Notes: generated by a model from the letters alone, not told the origin. DNA of 64,000 nucleotides from Acidimicrobiia bacterium (GCA_017577575.1 PKRG01000001.1:62001-126000); one strand, 5' to 3'; counted from the stretch's first letter, positions 23,800 to 32,232 are shown. Translations and numbers: made by a program.

Positions 23800-24336
23800 T
23801 CAGGACGTGGTGCCCGATCCGGCGAGGCCCCGCTTGTAGCGGTCGATGATCTCTGCCTGCAGCCGGTCGATGACTTCGTGCAGCTGCCGCCGTTGCTCGG
23901 AGACGGTCCGTTCGGCTTCGGCGAGAGCCAGCTGCAGCTCCGACAGCTCCGAGTCGTCCATCGTCGCGATCCTGGTGATGGCGTCGTCTTCCAGGATGTG
24001 GTCTATCTCGCGCCGGCCCGTGATCTCGGGGAGCTGCAGGTCGACGCTCAGATGACGCAGCTCCCCCGTCTCCCGCCCGGACGGGATCCCCGAGGCGATG
24101 ATCTCGGGCAGCGCCTCGATCAGCGAGCGGGTCTCCTCTCCCCGGCGTCGCCTCATCTCGAATGCGAGGAGGTCCATGCGGCCATGCAGCAGGCGGCGGT
24201 AGTAGGACAGCTCCCGCTCGACCTCCTCGGCCATGTCGCGGCGGCTGCGCACCTCCTCGAGGGAGAGGTCGCCCAGGTCGGTCGAGAACCCCTCCGACAG
24301 GACGATGTCGATGCGGCGACGCTTCGGTTCGGTCAC
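23800..24336 (-). CDS. rsiG: RsiG-like c-di-GMP-binding anti-sigma factor
   Basis: Helical coiled-coil protein of 178 aa similar to RsiG, which with c-di-GMP sequesters the sigma factor WhiG in Streptomyces. Two copies of the c-di-GMP signature E-x3-S-x2-R-x3-Q-x3-D are recognisable: E40-S44-R47-H51-D55 and E142-S146-R149-H153-D157. Both have His in place of the usual Gln. The GTG at 24336 is chosen because TACCCT (24344-24349) lies 7 nt upstream. A TTG two codons earlier is the only alternative. No WhiG-type sigma factor lies in the window. Confidence 0.82.
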   Translation of the reverse strand: MTEPKRRRIDIVLSEGFSTDLGDLSLEEVRSRRDMAEEVERELSYYRRLLHGRMDLLAFEMRRRRGEETRSLIEALPEIIASGIPSGRETGELRHLSVDLQLPEITGRREIDHILEDDAITRIATMDDSELSELQLALAEAERTVSEQRRQLHEVIDRLQAEIIDRYKRGLAGSGTTS

Positions 24337-24343
24337 GGCCAAC

Positions 24344-24349
24344 AGGGTA
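24344..24349 (-). promoter_or_regulatory. -10 box of the rsiG-asparaginase-mshA operon
   Basis: TACCCT (minus strand) lies 7 nt before the rsiG GTG. The five genes from rsiG to the YbjN gene are contiguous or overlapping, so this could drive them all. Confidence 0.5.
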
Positions 24350-24406
24350 ACCGCTCGACGCGGTGGTCCTCTGCGAAGGCGTGGTTCTGCAGCCGATCGG
24401 TGCCGG

Positions 24407-25510
24407 TCAGAAGCAAGCCGACGCCAGGGTCGGGTAGGGGTTCACCGCCGCCGAGCCGCGCCCGCCGGGATGGATCTCGAAGTGCAGGTGGGGTGCTCCG
24501 CCCTTGGCGTTGCCGCTGTCTCCCACGTATCCGATCACCTGGCCTCGGGACACCCGGCCGCCGGACACGGCGACCCCTGATAGGTGGGCGTAGTAGTAGG
24601 CGGTGCCGTTGTCGGCGACGAGCCAGATCGTCAGGCCCCCGAGGCCTCCGTTGCGGGTGGAGACGCTGCCGTCGACGACGGCGTACACCGGCTCGCCGTA
24701 GGCGGCCATCATGTCGGTGCCCTTGTGCCGCCGCCCTCCCGACCGGGGGAATCCCCACGAGTCGATGAACGACGACCGGCCCGGGGCGATGGGGCAGATG
24801 AACCCCGACGTCGATTGCGGGCTGGCGCCGGCGGCGGCCCCGCTCTTGCCTTGGGCCTGGGCGGCGGCGCGGGCCGCGGCGGCGGCCTGCTCCTGCTTGT
24901 AGCGGCGGTTGAGCTCCTTGCACCGCTCGGACATCTTGGCGTAGGCAGCTTCGGCGTCGTTGCGGGCGGCCTCCTGCTGTTCCATCGCCACCAGCCGCTG
25001 CGCCTCTACTTCGCGCAGCTCGGCCTCGACCTCCTCGAGCTCGGCCTGCAACCGCTCCAGGTCCGCTTCCAGCGCCACCAACTGGTTGAGCGACGCCTGG
25101 TCGTCCTTGGAGGCGGCGGCGAGGAGCTCGGCGCTGGACATCACGTCCCCGACGTTCGCCACGGAGAGGAGGGCGGACGGGGAGCTGGCGGCACCCCGCA
25201 TGTACAGCTCGACTGCCTTCCTCTGGGCCGTCTCCGCCACCTTCTGGTGGGCGGCCTTCCGGCCCTCGATGGTGTCGGCGATGTGCGCTTGCTGATGCTC
25301 CACCCGGGCGACGTCGTTCACCGCCTCCTCGTAAGCCACGGCCGCTTGGGCGAACCTGTCTTGGGCTTCGAGGAAGGCGGCGTAGGCCTCTTTCGAGTCC
25401 TGGCAGGCAGCTTCGACTTCACTCTTGGTGACGGGGAAGGCACTCAGCGGCCAGGCAAGGACGAGACAGAGGCCCAGGAGCGCGCCGCGGACGGTTGGGG
25501 AACGTCGCAT
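24407..25510 (-). CDS. Secreted M23 peptidase with coiled-coil domain
   Basis: Peptidoglycan endopeptidase or FtsEX-type amidase activator, 367 aa. A signal peptide is followed by long coiled coils (about 28-220) and then the LytM/M23 domain. Zinc-site residues are intact: HKGTDMMA (HxxxD) and HLHFEIHP (HxH). TACCCT (25522-25527) lies 11 nt upstream of the ATG. An active rather than degenerate domain suggests direct cell-wall hydrolysis. Confidence 0.9.
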   Translation of the reverse strand: MRRSPTVRGALLGLCLVLAWPLSAFPVTKSEVEAACQDSKEAYAAFLEAQDRFAQAAVAYEEAVNDVARVEHQQAHIADTIEGRKAAHQKVAETAQRKAVELYMRGAASSPSALLSVANVGDVMSSAELLAAASKDDQASLNQLVALEADLERLQAELEEVEAELREVEAQRLVAMEQQEAARNDAEAAYAKMSERCKELNRRYKQEQAAAAARAAAQAQGKSGAAAGASPQSTSGFICPIAPGRSSFIDSWGFPRSGGRRHKGTDMMAAYGEPVYAVVDGSVSTRNGGLGGLTIWLVADNGTAYYYAHLSGVAVSGGRVSRGQVIGYVGDSGNAKGGAPHLHFEIHPGGRGSAAVNPYPTLASACF

Positions 25511-25572
25511 GGCCGGCGGACAGGGTAACGCAGAACAACGAACGATGCTCAAACGCGGCGGGAAGTCCCTGG

Positions 25573-26568
25573 TCAGAGCACCAGGCGGATGAGGGGGTAG
25601 AACAGCGACGCGGCGAGCACCGCCCCGTCGAACGGCACCATGAACCCGGGCGCCCGCTCGGTGAGCGCCACCGCCCCGGTGCGCAGCATCCCGCCCAGGC
25701 CGCGGCCCGCCACGAGGGTCACCGCCAGCCCCAGGCCGACGAGGAGGTAGCCGGCCACGTCGAGATCGCGGAAGAAGGCGGTGAGCACGGCGGCGAGGAT
25801 GGCGACGACGGCGGTGACGGTGAACGGGTCCAGGAACGGGATCTGGGCGAACCGGTCGACGATCGCCCCGAGGGCCAGGGCCAGGATCACCGCCACCAGG
25901 AACACGTCGACCGCCTCGCTGTCGGGGGACACCTCGGATCGGGCGAGGACGAGCGAGCCCACCGCCGACGACGCCAGCAGCGCCACCATCGCGCCCGGGG
26001 CGATGGCATCCACCGAGCGGTAGCCGGCGACGAACACGCCCCAACCGAGCACCACCACGATGGAGACGGCGACGGACAGCGCCATCCCGACCGCGCCCAT
26101 GGACGAGGACAGCACCGCCCCGGCGACGGCGCTGGCGATCACGGCTATGGCCGGGAACGCCCGCTGCCTCAGCTCCATCCGCTGGGCGATGTCGATCGCC
26201 CACACGCCGGCGGCGGCGACGAGGCCCGCGGCCCACATGGCGGCGTCCCCGCGGAGGTTGACGAGGACCAGCACGAGAGCGACCACGCCCGGGACCACCG
26301 CCGCCGGCTGGAAAGAGTCGGTGAGGGTGGCGGCCCCGCCCGACACCGGGGGCAGGAGGGCGATCTCGTCGCCCGGCGACACGGGATCGGACGGGTCGGC
26401 CTCTTCCCCGTTCAGCCACACCCGGGCGGTGTCGAGAGTGGCGGCGAACTCGGAACCGAATCGCTCGGCGGCGGCTGCGACCACATCACCGACCGTCGCG
26501 CCTTCGATCTCGACACGCGAGCTCCCGGCTAGCTCCCGGAGGCGGGCGAACAGACGAACCGTGGCCAT
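25573..26568 (-). CDS. Fusion of MoaD/ThiS-like domain to CdsA-like membrane domain
   Basis: Residues 1-80 form a ubiquitin-like beta-grasp domain of the MoaD type (ATVRLFARLRELAGSSRVEI, then LLPPVSGG with the Gly-Gly that normally ends MoaD). About 240 residues of membrane protein (seven or more helices) follow. Its end, ERAPGFMVPFDGAVLAASLF, mirrors the CdsA C-terminus PGHGGxxDRxDSLLFAAPxF but without the catalytic acidic and basic residues. An internal Gly-Gly cannot be a free C-terminus. The ATG at 26568 is supported by TACCCT 8 nt upstream. Function unknown. Confidence 0.7.
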   Translation of the reverse strand: MATVRLFARLRELAGSSRVEIEGATVGDVVAAAAERFGSEFAATLDTARVWLNGEEADPSDPVSPGDEIALLPPVSGGAATLTDSFQPAAVVPGVVALVLVLVNLRGDAAMWAAGLVAAAGVWAIDIAQRMELRQRAFPAIAVIASAVAGAVLSSSMGAVGMALSVAVSIVVVLGWGVFVAGYRSVDAIAPGAMVALLASSAVGSLVLARSEVSPDSEAVDVFLVAVILALALGAIVDRFAQIPFLDPFTVTAVVAILAAVLTAFFRDLDVAGYLLVGLGLAVTLVAGRGLGGMLRTGAVALTERAPGFMVPFDGAVLAASLFYPLIRLVL

Positions 26569-26576
26569 CGGAGCGG

Positions 26577-26582
26577 AGGGTA
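26577..26582 (-). promoter_or_regulatory. -10 box of the MoaD-CdsA-like fusion gene
   Basis: TACCCT on the minus strand lies 8 nt before the ATG at 26568, with no Shine-Dalgarno. Confidence 0.5.
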
Positions 26583-26644
26583 CCGGGTTTGTGTGACGCA
26601 ATCGCGCCTCGAGCCTCTGTCTGGGCGCCGGGCCGGCGATCTCG

Positions 26645-26650
26645 TAGCCT
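26645..26650 (+). promoter_or_regulatory. -10 box of the divergent hypothetical gene
   Basis: TAGCCT lies 7 nt before the GTG at 26658, with no Shine-Dalgarno. It forms a divergent leaderless pair with the promoter at 26577-26582. Confidence 0.5.
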
Positions 26651-26657
26651 GAGATGC

Positions 26658-27137
26658 GTGAGCAGACCAGCCACCCCGGGAAGCGGCCGCCCCGAGCCCG
26701 CCCCGCTCGTCGCCGTCGAGATCCCCGAGATCGGCGACGGCCGCCTGAAGTCGTGGGCGAAGATCGTCGAGTGGGTGGACGAGACCAAGAGCTCGGGCTG
26801 GGCGTTCGAAGGCACCTTCATCGCCACGGGCGGCATCCAGGACGTGCCGGTGGGATCGGTGGTACTGGTCTACGGCGAGAAGGGGTCTCGGGCCAACCCG
26901 CGCCCTCTGGCGTCGGTGTTCACCGTCAACCCCGACGCAACTCTCACTCCCCAGGGCCACGCCGAAGGAGGGGCGTGGGCACGGACGCTGCGGGACAGAG
27001 TCGCCGAGCTCCTGGCGGCCGACCTGGTCCCGCCGTGGGAGCAGATGATCGACCTCAGCGTCGTGCCCGACGATGCCCTGCTGGCCGAGGTTCGGCGCCG
27101 GGGCCTGCTCGGCTCCCATCGATCCGGCCCGAGCTAG
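26658..27137 (+). CDS. Hypothetical protein
   Basis: A protein of 159 aa, alpha/beta in composition, with no signal peptide or membrane segment. Conserved-looking stretches are LKSWAKIVEWVDETKSSGW and VPVGSVVLVYGEKGSRANP. I do not recognise the family. The GTG at 26658 is chosen because TAGCCT lies 7 nt upstream. The next gene begins 10 nt after its stop but has its own -10 box within this coding end. Confidence 0.65.
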   Translation: MSRPATPGSGRPEPAPLVAVEIPEIGDGRLKSWAKIVEWVDETKSSGWAFEGTFIATGGIQDVPVGSVVLVYGEKGSRANPRPLASVFTVNPDATLTPQGHAEGGAWARTLRDRVAELLAADLVPPWEQMIDLSVVPDDALLAEVRRRGLLGSHRSGPS

Positions 27138-27147
27138 CTTTCAGACG

Positions 27148-28116
27148 ATGAACGCCATCCAGGTGAGCCGCACCGGCGGACCCGAAGTCCTCGAACTGGT
27201 CGAACTGCCCGATCCCGAGCCTTCTCCGGGCCGCATCGTCGTCGAGGTGGCCGCCGCCGGGGTCAACTTCATCGACACCTACCAGCGGAGCGGCCTGTAC
27301 CCCATGGACCTGCCGTTCGTCGTCGGACAGGAAGGCGCCGGAACGGTGGTCGCCGTCGGTGAGGGCGTCGAAGGAGTGCAGGTGGGCGACGTGGTCGCCT
27401 GGACCAACGTCATCGGCAGCTACGCCTCCGTTCATTCCGTGCCAGAGGAGCAGGCGATCCGCGTCCCGGACGGCATCGACGCCGAGACGGCGGCGGCGGT
27501 GATGCTGCAGGGCCTCACGGCCGAGTACCTGGCGACTTCCACGTTCCCGTTGCAGCCCGGCCACCGTTGCCTGATCCACGCCGGCGCCGGCGGGGTGGGG
27601 AGGCTGCTCATCCAGATCGCCAAGCTGCGCGGTGCCGAGGTGTTCGCCACGGTCGGCTCTCCCGAGAAGGTGGAGGTGGCCCGCTCGGCGGGGGCGGACC
27701 ACGTCATCGACTACCGGGAACAGTCGTTCGTCGAGGCGATCGAGGCTATCGCCGGCCCCAAGCCGCTCGACGTCGTCTACGACGGGGTGGGGGCGGCGAC
27801 CTTCGAAGGCGGCCTCAGGCTGCTCAAGCCCCGGGGGACGATGGTCACCTTCGGCAACGCATCCGGCCCGGTGGAGCCCGTCGCCCCGCTGACGCTGATG
27901 CGGGCCGGGTCGGTGTTCCTGACCCGCCCCACCCTGGGCGACTACATCCGCGACCGCGCCGAGTACGAGGAGAGGGCGGCCAGGTTGTTCGGCTGGATCG
28001 CCGACGGCTCCGTCGAGGTCCTGGTCGGCGCCCGTTATCCCCTCGCCGACGCCGCCGAGGCCCACCGCGCCCTGGAGAGCCGCGCCACGACCGGCAAGCT
28101 ACTGCTGATCCCCTGA
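27148..28116 (+). CDS. Zinc-independent quinone oxidoreductase (MDR family)
   Basis: NADPH-dependent quinone reductase of the zeta-crystallin/QorA group, 322 aa. N-terminal MNAIQVSRTGGPEVLELVEL and GVNFIDTYQRSGLYP are characteristic. The Rossmann loop is IHAGAGGVGRLLIQIAKL. Zinc-ligand cysteines of alcohol dehydrogenases are absent, as expected. TAGCTT (27135-27140) lies 7 nt before the ATG. The 3' end overlaps the convergent hydrolase gene by 18 nt. Confidence 0.92.
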   Translation: MNAIQVSRTGGPEVLELVELPDPEPSPGRIVVEVAAAGVNFIDTYQRSGLYPMDLPFVVGQEGAGTVVAVGEGVEGVQVGDVVAWTNVIGSYASVHSVPEEQAIRVPDGIDAETAAAVMLQGLTAEYLATSTFPLQPGHRCLIHAGAGGVGRLLIQIAKLRGAEVFATVGSPEKVEVARSAGADHVIDYREQSFVEAIEAIAGPKPLDVVYDGVGAATFEGGLRLLKPRGTMVTFGNASGPVEPVAPLTLMRAGSVFLTRPTLGDYIRDRAEYEERAARLFGWIADGSVEVLVGARYPLADAAEAHRALESRATTGKLLLIP

Positions 28117-29028
28117 GAGGACGACGGCGAGCTCGGCTGCATCGGCTCGGATCGCCTCTCCGGCCGGGAATCGGGAGGCGAGGTCCTGGGCGGCGACGAG
28201 GCCCACGTCGACCGCCACGACCGTCACCGGCGCCGACATGGAGTCGAGGCGGGACGTCGCCACCATGGCCGGCGAGCTGGCCCGCCGCGCCCAGATCGAC
28301 CGGGACGTCTGCGGCACGGTGGCGGCGTCCCTGAACTCCTTCTCGTCGCAGGTCCCCCAGGAGGGGCACAGCGCCAGGAAGCGGGCTTCCGACCGCGGCC
28401 CGGCGCCGTCGAACGTGTAGGCGAACGCCTCGCCGACGCCCAACGGCAGCGACTGCCAGCGGTGGTCGTCGCGCCCGGGCATGGGCAGGTCCGGCGTGTC
28501 CACCAGCGTGAGCCTCTGCACCAGCTCGGGCCGGATCACTGCCATCTCGGTGGCGACCTCGCCGCCCCAGCCGAAGCCGACGAGATGCACCCCCGTGACG
28601 CCCTGCTCGTCTATGAAGGCGGCGAGCGTCTCGGCCTGTCCGGTGGTGCTCTGGAGCCTGCCGGGGGTGACGGGCCGGGAGCTGAACCCGAACCCGAACA
28701 GGTCGGGGACCAGGACGAGGTGATCGTCACCGAGCTGTTGGGCCAAGGAGACCAGCACCGCGCCACCGGCGACCGTGTCGGGATGCACCAAGACCACGAC
28801 CGGGCCGCCTTCCCCGAACTTCCGGTAGTGGATGGACCCTCCCGCCACCGCGGCGAACTCCCCGGGGGCGACGACGGCTGGATCGGATCTCTCCACTGCC
28901 CGAGCCTGCTGGATGGTGGCGGCGGTCCACACGACGAGGGAGAAAACGGCGAGGAGGACGAGCAGGCCGATGAAGCGGCCCGCGATGCGTGAGGCTTCGC
29001 GCCTCTTGGGGGGTTCGCGCAGGGTCAC
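28099..29028 (-). CDS. Membrane-anchored alpha/beta-hydrolase-fold protein, nucleophile missing
   Basis: A protein of 309 aa with one N-terminal transmembrane helix (about 15-40), then an alpha/beta hydrolase fold: YRKFGEGGPVVVLVHPDTV and LVLVPDLFGFGFSSRP. The nucleophile elbow that should read GxSxG reads GFGWGGE, so the catalytic Ser is Gly; the oxyanion HG is HP. It is therefore probably not a classical esterase. The GTG at 29028 follows TACGCT by about 27 nt. Longer starts reach the divergent VOC gene. Confidence 0.75.
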   Translation of the reverse strand: MTLREPPKRREASRIAGRFIGLLVLLAVFSLVVWTAATIQQARAVERSDPAVVAPGEFAAVAGGSIHYRKFGEGGPVVVLVHPDTVAGGAVLVSLAQQLGDDHLVLVPDLFGFGFSSRPVTPGRLQSTTGQAETLAAFIDEQGVTGVHLVGFGWGGEVATEMAVIRPELVQRLTLVDTPDLPMPGRDDHRWQSLPLGVGEAFAYTFDGAGPRSEARFLALCPSWGTCDEKEFRDAATVPQTSRSIWARRASSPAMVATSRLDSMSAPVTVVAVDVGLVAAQDLASRFPAGEAIRADAAELAVVLSGDQQ

Positions 29029-29101
29029 GGTTCGTCGTCGGAGGCGGTGACCGGCAGCGTACCCCCGCGACGGGCTCCCGCTAGTTACCGTTTCCTCTCC
29101 C

Positions 29102-29812
29102 ATGACCGACCGCCAGCCCCGCCCCCTCGACCACGTGGTCGTGGCCGTGCCCGACCTCGACGCTTCGGCGGGCGCCCTCGAAGGCGCCGGCTTCTACGTC
29201 ACGGCCCGCTCCGACCACCCGTTCGGCACATCCAACCGGCTGGTGATGCTCCAGGACGTCTACATCGAGCTGGTGTCTGTGACCCGGCCCGACCTGGTTC
29301 CAGACGCCGGCTTCGCCCGCTTCGTCCTGGAGGCGCTGGCGGCCGGCCGGGCCGGCCCGATCCTGTTCGCCTTCCGCTCCGAGGACGCCGAAGCCGACCT
29401 GGCGCGGATGCGCCGCCACGGCCTGCCGGTGCCGGCGGAGCCGCTCCGGTTCGGACGCCAGAGTGCCCGCCGTGACGGCACGTTGCACCCGGTCGAGTTC
29501 TCGGTCGTGATCCCCGATCTCGGGGGCACCGCCGTCGGCTCCTTCGTGTGCCATCACCACACGGCCGACGAGGTGTGGCATCCGGGCCTGCTCGACCACG
29601 CCAACGGGGCGACCCGCCTCGCCGCCGTCGAGGTGGCCGAGGCCGACGACGCCTCCTGGGAGTCGATGAGGAAGGTGGCCGAGGCGGACGGGCCGCCGTT
29701 CCGCCTCCCCAACACCACGATCGGACAGGGCCCGGCGCGACTCGTCGTCGCGGCCCGGGAGACGGCCAGCGCGGAGATCGCCGGGGCGACCGTGGAGCTG
29801 GTCGGCTCCTGA
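29102..29812 (+). CDS. VOC (glyoxalase-like) domain protein
   Basis: A protein of 236 aa with N-terminal LDHVVVAVPDLDASAGALEGAGF, a classic vicinal-oxygen-chelate start, and a second beta-alpha unit after HPVEFSVVIPDLGG. The layout fits the Glyoxalase_3 group with two repeats in one chain. The substrate is unknown. TACCGT (29086-29091) lies 10 nt before the ATG with no Shine-Dalgarno. Confidence 0.8.
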   Translation: MTDRQPRPLDHVVVAVPDLDASAGALEGAGFYVTARSDHPFGTSNRLVMLQDVYIELVSVTRPDLVPDAGFARFVLEALAAGRAGPILFAFRSEDAEADLARMRRHGLPVPAEPLRFGRQSARRDGTLHPVEFSVVIPDLGGTAVGSFVCHHHTADEVWHPGLLDHANGATRLAAVEVAEADDASWESMRKVAEADGPPFRLPNTTIGQGPARLVVAARETASAEIAGATVELVGS

Positions 29813-29818
29813 GCCGGC

Positions 29819-30166
29819 TCAGTCGAGGAGCCGTTCCACCCGGTCCTGGGCGCGTATCAGGTCGGCGTAGCGAGCCTCGTAGTCGTCGGCGTCGCTCGCC
29901 GCGCAGTCGAACATCAGCCCTTCGCCCAGCCGGACCCACTCGTCGGCGGCGTCTCCTATCTCCTGGGTGGGAGCCGGACGCAGGTTCTCGGAGACGGCGC
30001 GGATCACGCCCAACGCCTCGTCGCAGGCCGCCGCGGTGGCTTCGGTCGGCACGGGAACGGCGTCGCGCATCGGGACCCAGACGTCGGCCGTCCACTCGGC
30101 GCGGGAGGGCCGGGAGCCGCCGCACGCAACGAGCAGGAGGAGGATGGCGGCAGCCCAGCGTCTCAT
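29819..30166 (-). CDS. Small lipoprotein, hypothetical
   Basis: A protein of 115 aa with a lipoprotein signal peptide ending in the lipobox LLVACGG. The mature part is helical and acidic (DEALGVIRAVSENL, then DDYEARYADLIRAQDRVERL). No family recognised. TATCCT (30174-30179) lies 7 nt before the ATG. Confidence 0.7.
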   Translation of the reverse strand: MRRWAAAILLLLVACGGSRPSRAEWTADVWVPMRDAVPVPTEATAAACDEALGVIRAVSENLRPAPTQEIGDAADEWVRLGEGLMFDCAASDADDYEARYADLIRAQDRVERLLD

Positions 30167-30214
30167 GCCGGCCAGGATACGGCACCGCGGGTGTTCGCCC
30201 CCTACAGTGCCGTC

Positions 30215-30472
30215 ATGTCGTTGGGAATCGTCGTCGTGTCGGTCGCCTTCGGCTTGGCGATGGGCTACGGCCTCGGCGCGTTCCTCGACGACGTCCGCCC
30301 GTCACTGCTGGCCTTGGCTGTGGCGTTGGCGGCCGGCGTGACCGTGCTGTCGGCGTCTCTCGGCCCGGACCCGGAGGCGGTCGGAGGCTCTCTCGTGCTG
30401 GGGGCGGTCGCCGGGCTGGTGGGACTCGGGTCGCGGAGGGTGGGACGCAGGCCTGACGGTTCGGCCGCATGA
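30215..30472 (+). CDS. Small membrane protein, hypothetical
   Basis: A protein of 85 aa with two or three hydrophobic helices (about 3-22, 27-48 and 55-70) and a basic tail. TACAGT (30203-30208) lies 6 nt before the ATG, which favours this start over a GTG 24 nt upstream. Its stop overlaps the truncated haemoglobin start as ATGA, so the two are co-expressed. Confidence 0.65.
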   Translation: MSLGIVVVSVAFGLAMGYGLGAFLDDVRPSLLALAVALAAGVTVLSASLGPDPEAVGGSLVLGAVAGLVGLGSRRVGRRPDGSAA

Positions 30473-30891
30473 CCGATACCCTTCCGCCTGTGATCCCTGT
30501 GGGACGGCCTTGGGGCTCGGCACCGACGGTGTACGAGGAGATAGGCGGCGACGAGACCGTTCGCCGGCTCGCCGACGCCTTCTACGACACGATCGAGTCC
30601 GACTCGCCGCTCATCCGGGCGATGCTGCCCAAAGACACTCGCGTCTCCCGCCAGAAGCTCTACGAGTTCCTCAGCGGCTGGATGGGAGGACCTCCGTTGT
30701 ACTGGGAGAGGAGAGGGCACCCGGCGCTGCGCATGCGCCACGCCCCTTTTCCCATCGACAAGCAGGCGGCAGAGGAGTGGGCGGCCTGCATGCGGGTGGC
30801 GCTGGACAAGGTGGGGATCGCCGAGCCCGCCCGGTCGTGGCTCGACGCCGAGCTGACCCGGGTGGCGATGATGCTCCAGAACCGGCTGTGA
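30469..30891 (+). CDS. glbO: Group 2 truncated haemoglobin
   Basis: Oxygen-binding 2-on-2 globin of 140 aa. Family features are YEEIGGDETVRRLADAFYD, FLSGWMGGPPLYWERRGHP, LRMRHAPFPI with the proximal His, and W in AEEWAACM at the G8 position. Group 2 proteins of actinobacteria are tied to oxygen or reactive-species handling near respiratory chains. The preceding small membrane protein overlaps it by 4 nt. Confidence 0.92.
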   Translation: MTDTLPPVIPVGRPWGSAPTVYEEIGGDETVRRLADAFYDTIESDSPLIRAMLPKDTRVSRQKLYEFLSGWMGGPPLYWERRGHPALRMRHAPFPIDKQAAEEWAACMRVALDKVGIAEPARSWLDAELTRVAMMLQNRL

Positions 30892-30896
30892 GCCGC

Positions 30897-31700
30897 TCAG
30901 TCGTCGAGCGGGGGGATCTCGACGTGACGGTGGAGGGTCTGGGTCGGCCGGTGGGCCGGGTCGTCCACGTCGACGTGCTCGTGTGAGGAGTTGAGCTCGA
31001 GGCCGTAGGCGTCCGCCAGGTTCTCCGGCGTGAACACCTCCTCGGGGGCGCCTTCGGCGACCACCCGATTCGCCAACAGCACCACGTGGTCGGCGGCCCT
31101 CGCCTCGGCGAAGTCGTGGGTGGTTATGACCACCGCGCATCCGTCCGCCCGCTCCGACTGGACGACCTGGCGGATCACCTCGGTCGACACGATGTCCAAG
31201 CCGGTCGTGGGCTCGTCGAGGAGGAGCATGTCGTGGCTCTGGACCAGGCCCTGGGCGACGAACACGCGCTGACGCTGCCCGCCCGACAACTCTCGAAGGT
31301 GGCGGGCGGCGAGGGGCTGTAGGTCCAGACGGTCGAGGGCCTCGTCGAGGGCCGCTCTGTCGTCGGGGCCGAAACGGCCGAGCATGCCGAGCGAGGCGTA
31401 GCGTCCCATCGCCACCACCTCCCGCACCGTGACGGGCAGCAAGTCGTTGACCTTGGTGCTCTGGGGGACGAAGGCGATGCGGGGCCGCTCCTTGCGGGGG
31501 GTCGACCCCAACACCGTCAGCTCGCCGGCGGCGGGCTCGTGGAGGCCGGCGACGGCGGCGAGCACAGTGCTCTTCCCCGACCCGTTGGGCCCGATGAGGG
31601 CGGTGATGGCGCCCGCCGGGAAACGGAAGTCGGAGGCGGCCAAGGCCACCCGGTCCCCGTAGGTGAGCTCGACTCCGCGGGCGACGACGGCGTCAGTCAT
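30897..31700 (-). CDS. znuC: Zinc ABC transporter ATP-binding protein
   Basis: ATPase of a metal-uptake ABC system, 267 aa. Walker A is GPNGSGKSTV, the signature is LSGGQRQRVFVAQGL, Walker B is MLLLDEPTTGLD and the switch His is in ITTHDFAEA. A C-terminal His/Asp-containing tail (SSHEHVDVDDPAHRP) may bind metal. It overlaps the end of the Zur-type regulator gene by 8 nt and is divergent from znuA and znuB. Confidence 0.9.
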   Translation of the reverse strand: MTDAVVARGVELTYGDRVALAASDFRFPAGAITALIGPNGSGKSTVLAAVAGLHEPAAGELTVLGSTPRKERPRIAFVPQSTKVNDLLPVTVREVVAMGRYASLGMLGRFGPDDRAALDEALDRLDLQPLAARHLRELSGGQRQRVFVAQGLVQSHDMLLLDEPTTGLDIVSTEVIRQVVQSERADGCAVVITTHDFAEARAADHVVLLANRVVAEGAPEEVFTPENLADAYGLELNSSHEHVDVDDPAHRPTQTLHRHVEIPPLDD

Positions 31701-32145
31701 GCTGACACGAGGGACACACTCCCTCGACCTCGATGTTGTGCCCCGTCTCCCGGTAGCCGGCTCTCTCGGCGATCTGGCGTGCCAGGCGGCCGATCATCTC
31801 CTCGTCCTCGTCGGACAGGGACACGTCTTCCACCGTGCCGCAGTCCACGCAGACGACGTGGTGGTGATGACCGGTGAGCCACTCGGCGAGCTCGTAGCGA
31901 GCGAGTCCGTCGGCGTCGTGGTGTTTCTGGACCACCCCGGCCTCGTCGAGGACGACGAGGTTCCGATAGAGCGAAGAAAGCGGGACGCCTCTCATGCGGC
32001 GATGCAATTCTGCGGTCGACTCGGGGCCTTCGATCCGCACCAGCGCCGTCACCACCGAACGTCGACCGCGGGTGTAGCGGATGTTGCGCTCTTCCAGCCG
32101 TCGCTTCACGGCCTCGTGGAGCTCGGCGGTTCTCCTCTCGGGCAA
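31693..32145 (-). CDS. zur: Fur-family repressor, probably Zur
   Basis: A protein of 150 aa with the winged-helix segment YTRGRRSVVTALVRIEGPESTAELH and the metal-binding GHHHHVVCVDCGTVEDV, plus a C-terminal CPSC. The CxxC pairs form the structural zinc site. It is coupled to znuC and faces znuA across a Fur/Zur-like palindrome, so zinc is the likely signal. Iron or manganese cannot be excluded. The start is TTG with GGAAGGTCAGGG upstream. Confidence 0.9.
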   Translation of the reverse strand: MPERRTAELHEAVKRRLEERNIRYTRGRRSVVTALVRIEGPESTAELHRRMRGVPLSSLYRNLVVLDEAGVVQKHHDADGLARYELAEWLTGHHHHVVCVDCGTVEDVSLSDEDEEMIGRLARQIAERAGYRETGHNIEVEGVCPSCQHD

Positions 32146-32188
32146 CCCTGACCTTCCTGCTCGCTGGATCCGTCGGTTACTCTAATAT

Positions 32189-32211
32189 GAAATGATAATG
32201 ATTCTCATTTC
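32189..32211. promoter_or_regulatory. Zur box between zur-znuC and znuA-znuB
   Basis: Arms GAAATGA and TCATTTC flank a 9-nt centre in the 87-bp divergent spacer. The core TGATAATGATTCTCA resembles actinobacterial Zur/Fur operators. TAGAGT (32179-32184, minus) next to it could be the -10 box of zur. Confidence 0.7.
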
Positions 32212-32232
32212 TGGCGAGACAGGTAGGCTCGG

